This document shows, one piece after another, positions 8,078 to 16,657 of a stretch of DNA of 64,000 nt. Positions within the stretch are counted from its first letter, which is position 1. Each line of letters starts with the position of its first letter. This stretch comes from Neptuniibacter victor (GTDB lineage Bacteria; Pseudomonadota; Gammaproteobacteria; Pseudomonadales; Balneatricaceae). Made by a program: the position numbers and the translations under genes. Location: contig AP025763.1 of NCBI GenBank assembly GCA_027943745.1, positions 1,922,001 through 1,986,000 on the forward strand, given 5' to 3'. The notes under the pieces were generated by a model. It saw only the letters and a program-made list of their open reading frames with translations, was not told the origin of the DNA and searched no databases.

Positions 8078-8926
8078 TTATTTGTTTTCGTCATCAGATA
8101 CTTTGCAAAGTATCCAATCTAGCGCCCAGGTTGGTAAGAGTCGTCGAAGTACGGCAAAGAGCCATGTTGGGAAAGTGACGTAGTAGCGCGCTTTGGGTTT
8201 CGGTGATTCAAGTGCATGTTTTAATGCTTTATAAACGGCTTCTGGTCCTAACGTGAAGGGATCTTTTTTACGTGAATCTTCAGTTTTAGATAATCTTTTC
8301 TCGACAGACCTATACACCGCTTGGTGTGCACCAGAATGGCTATCTATATTGCGTTGGAAAGCTTTATAGGCGTTCTTTCTAAAATCGCTCTCAATGGGGC
8401 CCGGTTCAATCAAGCTAATCGAAATGTTTGTTCCGCTTAGTTCTTGCCTTAGTGTGTCGGTTAATCCTTCTAGGGCGAACTTAGAGGCATTGTATGCTCC
8501 TCGATACTTCATGGTGATCAGCCCTAAAACAGAACTATTTTGGATAATCCTCCCGTGGCCCTGTTCACGCATTATACGAAGCACTTTACAGGTGAGTTCG
8601 TGTGTTCCAAATAGGTTGGTTTCGAACTGCATTCTAAGTGTGTCTCGGCTCAAATCTTCAACAGCGCCAGGCTGGCCGTAGGCGCCATTATTGAATAGGG
8701 CATCAATCCTGCCGTTAGATCGTGCTAATACCCAGTTGAGTGCTTGATCGATGGATTCTTCGTTATTTAAGTCGAGGGGCGTTGATAACAGCCCTTCAGC
8801 ATTGAGTTTATCAACGTCCTCTTGTCTGCGTGCGGTGGCGAAAACGAGATAGCCTTCTTCTTTTAGTGCGTGAGCGCAGTGATAACCTATCCCTGTAGAG
8901 CAACCGGTGATAAGGATTGAGGTCAT
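8078..8926 (-). CDS. Short-chain dehydrogenase/reductase
   Basis: Classical SDR, 282 aa, slightly long because of a basic C-terminal tail after residue 190. Cofactor motif TGCSTGIG (7-14) with ARR at 32-34, which favours NADP; NNGAYG (79-84) in place of the usual NNAG; active-site Ser at 131/132 and YNASK (Tyr145, Lys149). The C-terminus has a hydrophobic, aromatic stretch (TFPTWLFAVLRRLLPTWAL) that may touch the membrane. Substrate unknown. It is divergent from pqqA, with about 250 bp between them, and is not obviously part of PQQ synthesis. Confidence 0.88.
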   Translation of the reverse strand: MTSILITGCSTGIGYHCAHALKEEGYLVFATARRQEDVDKLNAEGLLSTPLDLNNEESIDQALNWVLARSNGRIDALFNNGAYGQPGAVEDLSRDTLRMQFETNLFGTHELTCKVLRIMREQGHGRIIQNSSVLGLITMKYRGAYNASKFALEGLTDTLRQELSGTNISISLIEPGPIESDFRKNAYKAFQRNIDSHSGAHQAVYRSVEKRLSKTEDSRKKDPFTLGPEAVYKALKHALESPKPKARYYVTFPTWLFAVLRRLLPTWALDWILCKVSDDENK

Positions 8927-9173
8927 ATAGAAGCTCCTATGGAACAGAAGTTGGATGTTGTTCGACGCAAATTCAAATCATGATTAGGACTCTAACATAT
9001 TGATATTTTAGAGTTTAGTGTCTGTGTGTGAGAATTCGGCAAATTACTTGTTTATCACATTCAAACGAAATGAGGTGTTTTTTCGTTCCAAAGTACCATA
9101 TCTGATATGTCTACTCCTTCCTATTATGTTTCTGGTATACACCTTTCAATAACAAAAACAGAGGATAAGCATT
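8927..9173 (+). promoter_or_regulatory. Upstream region of pqqA with two palindromes
   Basis: Divergent intergenic region. Two inverted repeats are visible: AACGAAA/TTTCGTT (9064-9087, 10-bp spacer) and CATATC-T-GATATG (9097-9109), both within 110 bp of the pqqA start and well placed for an activator. No known binding consensus was matched. A purine-rich GAGGATAAG lies just before ATG 9174. Confidence 0.4.
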
Positions 9174-9245
9174 ATGTGGACTAAGCCAGCTTACACTGAT
9201 CTGCGTATCGGTTTTGAAGTAACAATGTACTTCGCGAACCGTTAA
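9174..9245 (+). CDS. pqqA: PQQ precursor peptide PqqA
   Basis: 23-residue ribosomal peptide, too short for routine gene calling. It starts [20 protein letters not shown] and ends ANR. Glu15 and Tyr19 in EVTMY are the two residues that PqqE cross-links and that become the PQQ backbone. Length and the surrounding [10 protein letters not shown] are typical of the family. GAGGATAAG precedes the ATG. It is the first gene of pqqABCD, and a hairpin separates it from pqqB. Confidence 0.97.
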
Positions 9246-9271
9246 TAGGTCACTCTATTTACGATTCTATG

Positions 9272-9297
9272 ATTACCCCGGCCTTTGTCGGGGTAAT
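9272..9297 (+). terminator. Hairpin between pqqA and pqqB, likely attenuator
   Basis: ATTACCCCG, 8-nt loop, CGGGGTAAT: a perfect 9-bp GC-rich stem starting 27 bp after the pqqA stop. Only TTTA follows, so termination should be partial. In other bacteria pqqA message is reported in excess over the downstream genes; this hairpin could cause that by partial termination or by protecting the 3' end. Confidence 0.75.
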
Positions 9298-9414
9298 TTA
9301 TCTAGGACGGACCCAATCGCATTCGCGACTTCTACATAATTCTATTCATATAAATCCTGTCTCGCTTTAGCGCAACAAATGACAGGAAAACGACGGTCAT
9401 AAAGAAGAATAACA

Positions 9415-10341
9415 ATGAAAGTACAAGTATTAGGTTCAGCCGCTGGCGGCGGTTTTCCTCAGTGGAACTGTAACTGCCGTAATTGTGCTGGCGTTCGCGC
9501 CGGTACGATCAATGCTAAGACACGTACCCAGTCATCCATCACGGTGAGTGTTGATGGTGAAAATTGGATTTTATTTAATACATCCCCAGATATTCGTGAG
9601 CAACTTGCTAACTTTGCACCGATGCAGCCCAATCGCTCTATACGCGATACAGGGATCGCCGCCATCGTTTATATGGATAGCCAGATCGATCACACGACGG
9701 GTTTGTTAATGCTTCGTGAAGGGTGTCCTCATAATATTTGGTGTACTGAAATGGTTGAACAGGATCTGACAACCGGCTTTCCTGTTTTTAATATGCTGAA
9801 ACATTGGAATGGCGGTAATCATGTTAACCGTATTCCAATTAACGATAATGGCGCTGAAAATAGCTTTACTATTCCTCAAGTGCCGGAACTTAAGTTGACC
9901 GCTATTCCTCTTTTGAGTAGTGCGCCTCCTTACTCTCCACATCGTGATGATCCTCATCCTGGTGATAATATCGGTATCCAAATCGAAGATACCCGGACAG
10001 GGAAAAAATTGTTCTATGCGCCTGGCTTAGGTCAGATCGAACCTCATTTACGCGCCTATATGGAATCTGCTGATGTGTTGCTAGTTGATGGCACCATTTG
10101 GCAGGAAGATGAACTTATCACTACGGGTGTGGGCGATAAGTTAGGCGTAGCGATGGGGCATCTACCACAGTCAGGTCAGGGTGGCATGATCGAGTACTTA
10201 GATACGCTGGAAAAACCGCGCAAAGTACTTATCCATATCAATAATACCAACCCTATTCTGGATGAAGATTCTGCAGAGCATGCAGAGGTCTTAGCTCATG
10301 ATATTGAAATATCCTTCGACGGCATGTCGATTGAGCTGTAA
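9415..10341 (+). CDS. pqqB: PQQ biosynthesis protein PqqB
   Basis: 308-aa metallo-beta-lactamase-fold oxygenase of PQQ synthesis, reported to hydroxylate the tyrosine part of the Glu-Tyr intermediate. The N-terminal [19 protein letters not shown] with the CNCRNC zinc knuckle (20-25) is diagnostic, as are [15 protein letters not shown] near 90-104 and the MGHLPQSG block near 245. AAGAAGAATAAC precedes the ATG. The family length is about 300. Transcribed with pqqC, whose start lies 32 bp after the stop. Confidence 0.97.
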   Translation: MKVQVLGSAAGGGFPQWNCNCRNCAGVRAGTINAKTRTQSSITVSVDGENWILFNTSPDIREQLANFAPMQPNRSIRDTGIAAIVYMDSQIDHTTGLLMLREGCPHNIWCTEMVEQDLTTGFPVFNMLKHWNGGNHVNRIPINDNGAENSFTIPQVPELKLTAIPLLSSAPPYSPHRDDPHPGDNIGIQIEDTRTGKKLFYAPGLGQIEPHLRAYMESADVLLVDGTIWQEDELITTGVGDKLGVAMGHLPQSGQGGMIEYLDTLEKPRKVLIHINNTNPILDEDSAEHAEVLAHDIEISFDGMSIEL

Positions 10342-10373
10342 TCCTGCCAGTATTGCGTAGAGGTCAAATAGCT

Positions 10374-11144
10374 ATGACGAGTAAAGCGAACGATAAGTTA
10401 CCGATGAGCCGTGACGAATTTGAGAAAGCATTGCGCGCTAAGGGTGATTTTTATCATACTCAACACCCATACCATATAGCGATGTATGACGGTAAATGTA
10501 CCCCAGAGCAGATACGAGGCTGGGTTGCTAATCGTTTCTATTATCAGATAAGCATTCCGGTGAAAGATGCCGCTATTATGGCGAACTGCCCTGATCGTGA
10601 TGTGCGCCGTCACTGGGTACAGCGTGTATTAGATCATGATGGCTACGACGGTGCTGAAGGCGGCATTGAAGCTTGGCTACGCTTGGGAGAGGCCGTAGGA
10701 CTGACGCGTGAAGAGATCTTGTCGGGTGAACATGTACTTCCTGGCGTACGCTTTGCCGTTGATGCTTATATCAACTTTGCCCGTCGTGCGACTTGGCAGG
10801 AAGCAGCGAGTTCGTCATTAACCGAGATGTTTGCTCCAACTATTCATCAAAACCGTCTTGATGTATGGCCAACGCATTATCCGTGGATTAAAGAGGAGGG
10901 GTATCAGTATTTTAGAAACCGACTCTCTGAAGCGAGACGTGATGTAGTGCACGGTTTAGATATTACGTTGGATCACTATACCACGCGTAAACAGCAGGAT
11001 CGTATGCTTGAAATTCTTCAGTTCAAGCTTGATGTGCTCTGGAGTATGCTCGACTCAATGACGATGGCATATGAGTTGAATCGCCCACCATATCATACGG
11101 TAACGGATCAGAAGGTCTATCATAAGGGGCTTTTCAATGAATGA
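10374..11144 (+). CDS. pqqC: Pyrroloquinoline-quinone synthase PqqC
   Basis: Cofactor-free oxidase that performs the final ring closure and eight-electron oxidation to PQQ. I take ATG 10374, preceded by AGAGGT, giving 256 aa, close to the usual 250; seven extra upstream codons are not conserved. Recognised by FYHTQHPYH near 27-35, RYYYQ-like [13 protein letters not shown] near 55-67 and [14 protein letters not shown] near 156-170, which contain active-site His/Arg/Tyr residues of the haem-oxygenase-like fold. It overlaps pqqD by 8 bp, so translation is probably coupled. Confidence 0.97.
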   Translation: MTSKANDKLPMSRDEFEKALRAKGDFYHTQHPYHIAMYDGKCTPEQIRGWVANRFYYQISIPVKDAAIMANCPDRDVRRHWVQRVLDHDGYDGAEGGIEAWLRLGEAVGLTREEILSGEHVLPGVRFAVDAYINFARRATWQEAASSSLTEMFAPTIHQNRLDVWPTHYPWIKEEGYQYFRNRLSEARRDVVHGLDITLDHYTTRKQQDRMLEILQFKLDVLWSMLDSMTMAYELNRPPYHTVTDQKVYHKGLFNE

Positions 11145-11430
11145 TAGCCCACAAGGGTCGGTTGAGATCACATTGGCTACCGTACCGTCATTAAACAAGA
11201 TGTTCCGCTTTCAATGGGAGAAGGCGCAAGACTGCTATGTCTTGCTCTATCCTGAGGGGATGATCCAGTTAAATGGTCCAGCAGGTGAGATTTTATCACT
11301 GGTCAATGGCGTGAGAACTGTTTCTTGCATCATCGAAGCGATAGAAGCAAAGTTCCCAGATGCGGGATCACTTTCTGCTGATATATTTGAGTTTTTAAAC
11401 GATGCATCGGCTCAGGGCTGGCTTAAATAG
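11137..11430 (+). CDS. pqqD: PqqA-binding chaperone PqqD
   Basis: 97-aa winged-helix-like RiPP recognition protein that holds PqqA for the radical SAM enzyme PqqE. Features: [30 protein letters not shown] at 13-42 (split as the family's beta hairpin), the GPAGEIL turn, and a C-terminal helix ending in AQGWLK. It starts inside pqqC by 8 bp. A strong terminator follows 42 bp after the stop, so pqqE, its functional partner, is not simply read through. Confidence 0.95.
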   Translation: MNDSPQGSVEITLATVPSLNKMFRFQWEKAQDCYVLLYPEGMIQLNGPAGEILSLVNGVRTVSCIIEAIEAKFPDAGSLSADIFEFLNDASAQGWLK

Positions 11431-11471
11431 CACGCGTTAAACGCATTAGTACTTTCTAATGCTCTATCGAT

Positions 11472-11508
11472 AAGCCTGCTGATTTTTAAAATTAGCAGGC
11501 TTTTTTAT
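11472..11508 (+). terminator. Terminator between pqqD and pqqE
   Basis: AAGCCTGCT pairs with AGCAGGCTT, the stem extending inward through AT pairs; six T then ATTT follow. It is a strong rho-independent terminator that splits the pqq genes into pqqABCD and pqqE-peptidase units. Confidence 0.88.
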
Positions 11509-11643
11509 TTGGTGAACTGATATATCTGTGTGTTTAAACGATACTTCAGTAGTAGTTCATTGCGACTATTTTAGCCTGCCCAAAATGGCCTTCCAGAGTG
11601 ATGATAGGTTAATTTCATAATAATAATTGCAGATGTATAAGCC

Positions 11644-12822
11644 ATGAGTAACTCTCCTTGTAACGGTTCTCCCTCTAGACCTAATCTAGGTCAGCCTAAT
11701 GAAAAATCTCACGGTCAGCCGCTTTGGCTTCTTGCGGAATTGACCTATAAATGCCCTTTACAGTGCCCTTATTGTTCAAATCCTCTAGATTTTAGTGATT
11801 TCGGTGGTGAGTTAAGTACTCAGCAGTGGCTGGATGTTTTTCAGCAGGGGAGAGACTTAGGCGCGGTTCAATTAGGATTTTCCGGTGGAGAGCCTTTGGT
11901 ACGCCAGGATTTGATAGAGTTGATTGGAGGTGCCCATGAAATGGGTTACTACACCAATCTAATAACCTCAGGTGTTGGCCTTAACGAGCGTAAAATGGCT
12001 GAATTCCACAATGCCGGTCTTGATCATATTCAGGTTAGTTTTCAGGCCAGTGATGAATCTGTGAACAATATGCTGTCAGGCTCGAAGAAAGCGTTTAATC
12101 AGAAACTTAAAATGGCGCGTGAGGTGAAGGCCCAAGGTTATCCTATGGTGCTGAACTTTGTGACCCATAGGCACAATATCGATCGGATAGATCGTATTAT
12201 CGAACTATGTGTTGAACTGGAAGCTGATTACGTAGAGTTGGCGACCTGCCAATATTACGGTTGGGCCTTTGAGAATGTCGAACAATTACTGCCTACCCGA
12301 TCTCAGCTAGAGAGAGCTGAAAGAATAACCAATGAATATCGTGAAAAACTGGCGGCGGCGGGCAATCCGATCAAGCTTATTTTTGTTACCCCCGATTATT
12401 ATGAAGAGCGCCCAAAAGGTTGCATGAATGGTTGGGGGCAGGTTTTTCTGACGGTAACCCCTGATGGTAAAGCGTTGCCGTGCCACAGCGCCCGAATGTT
12501 ACCTATTGAATTTCCAAATGTGGCCGAGATGACTCTGCAAGATATCTGGGATAATAGCCCTGGATTTAATCACTTCCGTGGAGATTCGTGGATGAAAGAG
12601 CCTTGCCGTAGTTGCGACGAAAAAGAGAAGGACTTTGGCGGTTGTCACTGCCAGGCTTATATGCTGACCGGCGATATGTATAATGCCGATCCTGTTTGTA
12701 GTAAGTCAGAACATCACGATTTAATTGTCAATGCCCGCAATGCAGCTGAAACGGTAGTCGATGATCCTTCTCAATTCACGTTCCGAAATGAGAGGAACTC
12801 AAAGGTCTTTGCGAAGGGTTAA
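11644..12822 (+). CDS. pqqE: PqqA peptide cyclase PqqE (radical SAM)
   Basis: Radical S-adenosylmethionine enzyme that forms the Glu-Tyr carbon-carbon bond in PqqA. 392 aa. The radical SAM cluster ligands are CX3CX2C at 37, 41 and 44 (CPLQCPYC); GGEPL follows at about 81. The C-terminal SPASM region has the expected cysteines in [32 protein letters not shown]. The N-terminus has about 24 polar residues before [14 protein letters not shown], slightly longer than usual. About 210 bp and a terminator separate it from pqqD, so it needs its own promoter; no clear one was found. The peptidase gene follows 10 bp after the stop. Confidence 0.96.
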   Translation: MSNSPCNGSPSRPNLGQPNEKSHGQPLWLLAELTYKCPLQCPYCSNPLDFSDFGGELSTQQWLDVFQQGRDLGAVQLGFSGGEPLVRQDLIELIGGAHEMGYYTNLITSGVGLNERKMAEFHNAGLDHIQVSFQASDESVNNMLSGSKKAFNQKLKMAREVKAQGYPMVLNFVTHRHNIDRIDRIIELCVELEADYVELATCQYYGWAFENVEQLLPTRSQLERAERITNEYREKLAAAGNPIKLIFVTPDYYEERPKGCMNGWGQVFLTVTPDGKALPCHSARMLPIEFPNVAEMTLQDIWDNSPGFNHFRGDSWMKEPCRSCDEKEKDFGGCHCQAYMLTGDMYNADPVCSKSEHHDLIVNARNAAETVVDDPSQFTFRNERNSKVFAKG

Positions 12823-12832
12823 CCGTTTAGTT

Positions 12833-14674
12833 ATGGTCGATACACGTCCTGGTCTATGGCGATCTTCACTCGATGAGCAGAAGGCTGTAGGCCAATCCAT
12901 TGAATATGCACAGTTATCTTGCTCGGCAGTAGGTGATCCGTACTGGGTTGAACTGCGTCCGCTGGAAGCATCTAGGTCCGTTATATGTCGATTAGTGTCC
13001 GGTAAACTAGAGACGGTCACGCCACCACAATTCAGTGTTCGTAGCAAAGTACACGAGTACGGTGGTCAAAGTTGGTGTCACCTTGATAATGCTATCGCTT
13101 TTGTTAATGAGTTTGATCAGCAGCTTTACCTGCAGTCGTTTGAGGTTGGGGCTGAGCCGAAACCGTTAACGAGCAATATCACCTCTAGGTATATTGAGCC
13201 TATCTGGGATCGTAGGCTAAATCGTCTGATTGTCATTGAAGAGCAGCATCTAGTCGATGGCGTGCAAAACAGATTGATTAGTATCTGCCTTTCAAATGGC
13301 ATTGCCGAAGAGATACATTCCGGTTATGACTTTTATAGCTATCCAACGATTAATCCCATAGGGGGAGAGATCGCTTTCATCGCTTGGAATCACCCCTTTC
13401 AGCCTTGGGTATCTACCGAACTCATCCTTATAACTGAGCTAGGCATATCGGTTATCGCGGGTGATGATTTTCAACAGGCATTATCCCAGCCTCTATTTAC
13501 CCCAAAAGGGGAGTTGCTGGTTGTCAGTGATAGACGTAATTGGTGGAATATATATCGATACGACCCCTTAGCCTGTGAACTGCGTCCTTTTAAAGAGGCG
13601 GCAAGCGATATGATTTCGGCCCCTTGGCAATCTGGGTTGCGTCACTATGATTATGGTTCTGGATTAGCTTATACGCTGATTAAGCACCGAGGCTCTGAAA
13701 TCTTCAATCAAGGATGTGCGGTAGATGATGACAATATTGCGAATGTACGCTCATTATCCACTGTTGGAGAAAACCTTTACTGCTTAGTATCGTTTGCTGA
13801 TCGTTTAGATGCCGTTGTTAAAATTGATGAAAAGGGTCAGCTTGAGGTTATTACAGGCGGTGCAAAACCACTGCTTGAATTAGACTGCTCTGTAGCGCAA
13901 CCGATGGTGTTTAATGCAAAAGGGCGTAAAAGCTACGGTTATCTCTATCTCGCGGCTAATGCTGACTACACAGAGGTTGATCAATCAGCATCGCCACTTG
14001 TCGTTTTCTTGCATGGCGGGCCAACCGCTGCAACCTACCCAATTTTGAACCTGAAAATACAGTATTGGACCCAGCGAGGCTTCTCTGTTCTCGATCTTAA
14101 TTATGGTGGGAGCAGTAATTATGGGCGCGAATATCGTTTAGCACTTAAACATGCTTGGGGCGATCTAGAGATTAATGATATTAACATCGCTGTTAGCTAC
14201 TTGATTGAACATGGGTTATGCGATCCGAGCGCTATCTTTATTCGTGGTAATAGTTCTGGAGGCTACAGTGCTTTAAATGCATTGTCGCAATTGGATTGTT
14301 TTGCGGGCGGGGCAAGCTTGTATGGGGTAACTGACCCACTCGTGTTGAATAGATGCACCCATAAATTTGAATCACACTATTTAGAATGGCTGATAGGTGA
14401 TCCAGAGGTGGATCTAGATCAGTACATGCGGCTGTCGCCAATACATAACATTACCGAAATATCAGCCCCTGTGATCTTTTTCCAAGGTGAGAAGGATAAG
14501 GTAGTTCTACCGTCTCAAACTAGGGCCATGGAAAAGGCGCTTAAGTGTCGTGATGTGAATGTCGAAGCTCACTATTTTGATGATGAGGCGCATGGGTTTA
14601 GAAAGCTTAAAAATGTGATTCAAGTATTACGTGCTGAATTAGCGTTTTATCAGGGCCTTCTTCCTAACGCTTAA
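12833..14674 (+). CDS. pqqH: S9-family peptidase of the pqq locus (PqqH type)
   Basis: Prolyl oligopeptidase-type serine hydrolase: N-terminal beta-propeller (about 1-350) and C-terminal alpha/beta hydrolase. Catalytic triad visible as Ser474 in GNSSGG, Asp555 in GEKDKVV and His587 in DEAHGF; the oxyanion-side HGGP motif lies near 394. I take ATG 12833 (613 aa), 10 bp after pqqE; the frame is open further upstream inside pqqE without conserved sequence. No signal peptide, so cytoplasmic. P. aeruginosa has a similar gene directly after pqqE. A role in processing PqqA is an attractive inference, not proven by the sequence. Confidence 0.88.
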   Translation: MVDTRPGLWRSSLDEQKAVGQSIEYAQLSCSAVGDPYWVELRPLEASRSVICRLVSGKLETVTPPQFSVRSKVHEYGGQSWCHLDNAIAFVNEFDQQLYLQSFEVGAEPKPLTSNITSRYIEPIWDRRLNRLIVIEEQHLVDGVQNRLISICLSNGIAEEIHSGYDFYSYPTINPIGGEIAFIAWNHPFQPWVSTELILITELGISVIAGDDFQQALSQPLFTPKGELLVVSDRRNWWNIYRYDPLACELRPFKEAASDMISAPWQSGLRHYDYGSGLAYTLIKHRGSEIFNQGCAVDDDNIANVRSLSTVGENLYCLVSFADRLDAVVKIDEKGQLEVITGGAKPLLELDCSVAQPMVFNAKGRKSYGYLYLAANADYTEVDQSASPLVVFLHGGPTAATYPILNLKIQYWTQRGFSVLDLNYGGSSNYGREYRLALKHAWGDLEINDINIAVSYLIEHGLCDPSAIFIRGNSSGGYSALNALSQLDCFAGGASLYGVTDPLVLNRCTHKFESHYLEWLIGDPEVDLDQYMRLSPIHNITEISAPVIFFQGEKDKVVLPSQTRAMEKALKCRDVNVEAHYFDDEAHGFRKLKNVIQVLRAELAFYQGLLPNA

Positions 14675-14932
14675 GCGGTGATATTTTGTTCTTATCCATT
14701 TCGAATATTTCACATCGAAAGTACTCAAGCTTGGCGGCTCGGATTTATCTTAGGCAGTAGATAGGATCTCTTACGTCTCGCAACTAAAGTATTACGAAAA
14801 ATCGTTCTGTTGCAGAGCAGCAAGCCCTAGTGAAAGGCGACATAATAGCTTTATTAAGAGCTTATCAAGTTCTTTGCATCCACTCTCTGGTTTTTGAGTT
14901 TTTCTATCTAAGAGCTCTAACCGTCGTACTTC
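14675..14932. other. Gap after the peptidase gene
   Basis: About 260 bp between the peptidase stop and the terminator at 14933. No convincing gene. The distance leaves room for a long 3' untranslated region or a small RNA ending at the terminator; I found no promoter to prefer the second. Confidence 0.35.
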
Positions 14933-14959
14933 GCCTGCTTTCTCAGCAGGCTTTTTTTT
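14933..14959 (+). terminator. Rho-independent terminator downstream of pqqE-peptidase
   Basis: GCCTGCT, 5-nt loop, AGCAGGC, then eight T. Strong plus-strand terminator about 260 bp after the peptidase stop; the stem core resembles that at 11472-11508. Confidence 0.88.
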
Positions 14960-15097
14960 GCCTGAGAATTGCAAGAAGCAACCGAAATACTTAATGCACT
15001 AATCACGTTAAGTTATAAATCGATTTTTTCTGATGGGTTGCTGATCGAGCGCTTAAATATCAGAGGGCGTTGCATTGAGGGTTAAATAATAGAAGGT

Positions 15098-15147
15098 TAA
15101 ATAAAAGAAGGCCGCGGCTCTGGAGAAGGGGGGACAGAGCGGCGGCC
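15098..15147 (-). terminator. Terminator of the porin gene
   Basis: Read on the minus strand: GGCCGC-C-GCTCTG, a C-rich loop, CAGAGC-C-GCGGCC (one C-C mismatch), then TTCTTTTATTT. A long GC-rich stem ending 24 bp from the porin stop, as expected for an abundant envelope protein. Confidence 0.88.
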
Positions 15148-15170
15148 AAGATGCTATTTTTAAGCGGTGT

Positions 15171-16238
15171 TTACCAGCTTAGAGCAGCACCAATTGCAAA
15201 CTGATCGATGCTCTGGCCTGCATTGTTTTCAGTCGTATCGTATTCAGCAATTAGTTTAAGGTTGCTGTTGATATCATAGAAGTAAGCGACAGAAGTCATA
15301 TCAGTTTTAGAACCGCCATTGTCGGTTTCGCCGTAAGAGATTACACCGCGATGACCGTTGGCACCGTATGATGCCTGAAGAAGGTAGCCATCAGTATCAA
15401 TATTTGTGCCTGTTGTCGTGTTTGCTAACGCTGCGCTTAAGCCTTCTTGGTCAAATCCAGAAGCCGTAAATTGGAAACCACCAGTCGCAATGCGCGCACC
15501 GTAAGCAATACCTTCTGCGTCTACGCCATTTGCGTTTTCACCTGATGCTGCACCAACCCATGCGTTGAATTTTCCGCCATCGAAATCGGTAGCGTATGTT
15601 AATTCACCTTCTAGGCGAGCAGAGTGGTTACCAGCAGTCGTAGTAGCGCCACTATCTGGATCCATCACACCAACAGCTACTTGGAAACCGTTGTTTACAG
15701 GGCTGCGGTAGGTGATCTGTGCTACAGGTGTAGCGTATGGGTAGCCTACAGAGATATTACCGAATGTTACGCCGCCAGTATTTGCTTGTGGTAGACCTGT
15801 ACCTAGAAGTAACTCATCAGAAAAGATGTTTGTGCGTGCGTACAAACCAAAATCTTTACCAAATAAAACCTGACCGAAATCACCATCTACAGTACCGTAG
15901 AACTGACGAACATCGATAGCAGTGTCTGTAGCGTTCGCACCAGCGTTTTGTGAGTTATCGTTGATCGTTACCCAGAAAGAAGAACGGCCGCCAAGTTTTA
16001 GATCATCAACCTGTTTACTAACGTTGAAACCGATCCAGTTTGGCAAGAAACCCATGCGAACACGGTTTTGTTTCTCGTTGTTAACTTCATCGTCAGTCTG
16101 AACGTAGAAAGCGTTAAAGTGACCATCAGCAGAGAAAGTCGTGCCATCTTGGTTGTACAGTTCAATTGCAGCGCTTGCTTGTGCGCTGATACCCATTGCA
16201 ACTGCTACTGCTAACAGTTTCGCTTTATTATTCTTCAT
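15171..16238 (-). CDS. Outer-membrane porin, general trimeric type
   Basis: 355 aa. Signal peptide MKNNKAKLLAVAVAMGISAQASA, with cleavage at ASA-A. The mature start IELYNQDGTTFSADGHFNAF and the short alternating strands are those of Gram-negative 16-stranded porins. The chain ends in an aromatic residue (ALSW), Trp instead of the common Phe, as the BAM signal. Acidic loop residues suggest cation preference, which is inference. It is alone on its strand between the pqq genes and ercA, with a leader of over 400 bp shared with ercA and a strong terminator. It may bring alcohols or metal ions to the periplasm, or be a general porin placed here by chance. Confidence 0.87.
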   Translation of the reverse strand: MKNNKAKLLAVAVAMGISAQASAAIELYNQDGTTFSADGHFNAFYVQTDDEVNNEKQNRVRMGFLPNWIGFNVSKQVDDLKLGGRSSFWVTINDNSQNAGANATDTAIDVRQFYGTVDGDFGQVLFGKDFGLYARTNIFSDELLLGTGLPQANTGGVTFGNISVGYPYATPVAQITYRSPVNNGFQVAVGVMDPDSGATTTAGNHSARLEGELTYATDFDGGKFNAWVGAASGENANGVDAEGIAYGARIATGGFQFTASGFDQEGLSAALANTTTGTNIDTDGYLLQASYGANGHRGVISYGETDNGGSKTDMTSVAYFYDINSNLKLIAEYDTTENNAGQSIDQFAIGAALSW

Positions 16239-16657
16239 GTCGCCCCCGGAATACGGATTTATTTTTTGTTAAACGTTGCAGCAATTATCGTTAGCTATGA
16301 ATTTAAACAATATCGGGCAATAGGTTTGAAAGGGTTGAACCTTGGTTTACGTGTACTAATAGGAAATATGTTTCAGCTCAAAAGTTGACCAGGGCTTACA
16401 CGAAAAGGCGGGGGGAAGGACTAGTACTGTTGGGTCCTATTATTACGCATCTGCAGTATATGAGTATTTATTCACTATATAGTGGTTATATTACTTGATG
16501 ATGACCAATTGTTAGGAACACTGCACGGCTTAAGGTAAACTCAGAGTTTAGAATGGTAATGTGGTGATCCTACAATCCGTTGTAAAGGCGGCCATCTTTA
16601 GGCGCTAAATAATAATAATTATTGCTCACTTATGAGTGACTGGCAGTTGGTACACTA
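16239..16657. promoter_or_regulatory. Divergent control region of porin and ercA
   Basis: About 420 bp between divergent starts. Visible: a G-rich run GGCGGGGGGAAGGACTAGTA near 16407-16426 followed by TTGGGTCCTATT, and AATAATAATAATTATTGC 40-60 bp before ercA. A ribosome site for the porin is not strong (CCGGGGGCGAC on the minus strand). No factor consensus could be assigned. Confidence 0.4.

Noticed and set aside
7956-8183. 75-aa plus-strand frame after the 208-aa gene
   Set aside because: Its second half lies over the C-terminus of the minus-strand SDR, it has no ribosome site, and the N-terminal hydrophobic part has no family resemblance.
12761-12832. Extended N-terminus of the S9 peptidase inside pqqE
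   Set aside because: It overlaps pqqE by 60 bp and the sequence [17 protein letters not shown] has no family content; ATG 12833 just after the pqqE stop is more natural.
14675-14960. Small RNA gene upstream of the terminator at 14933
   Set aside because: Only the terminator supports it; no promoter or conserved fold was seen, so a long 3' untranslated region is equally likely.
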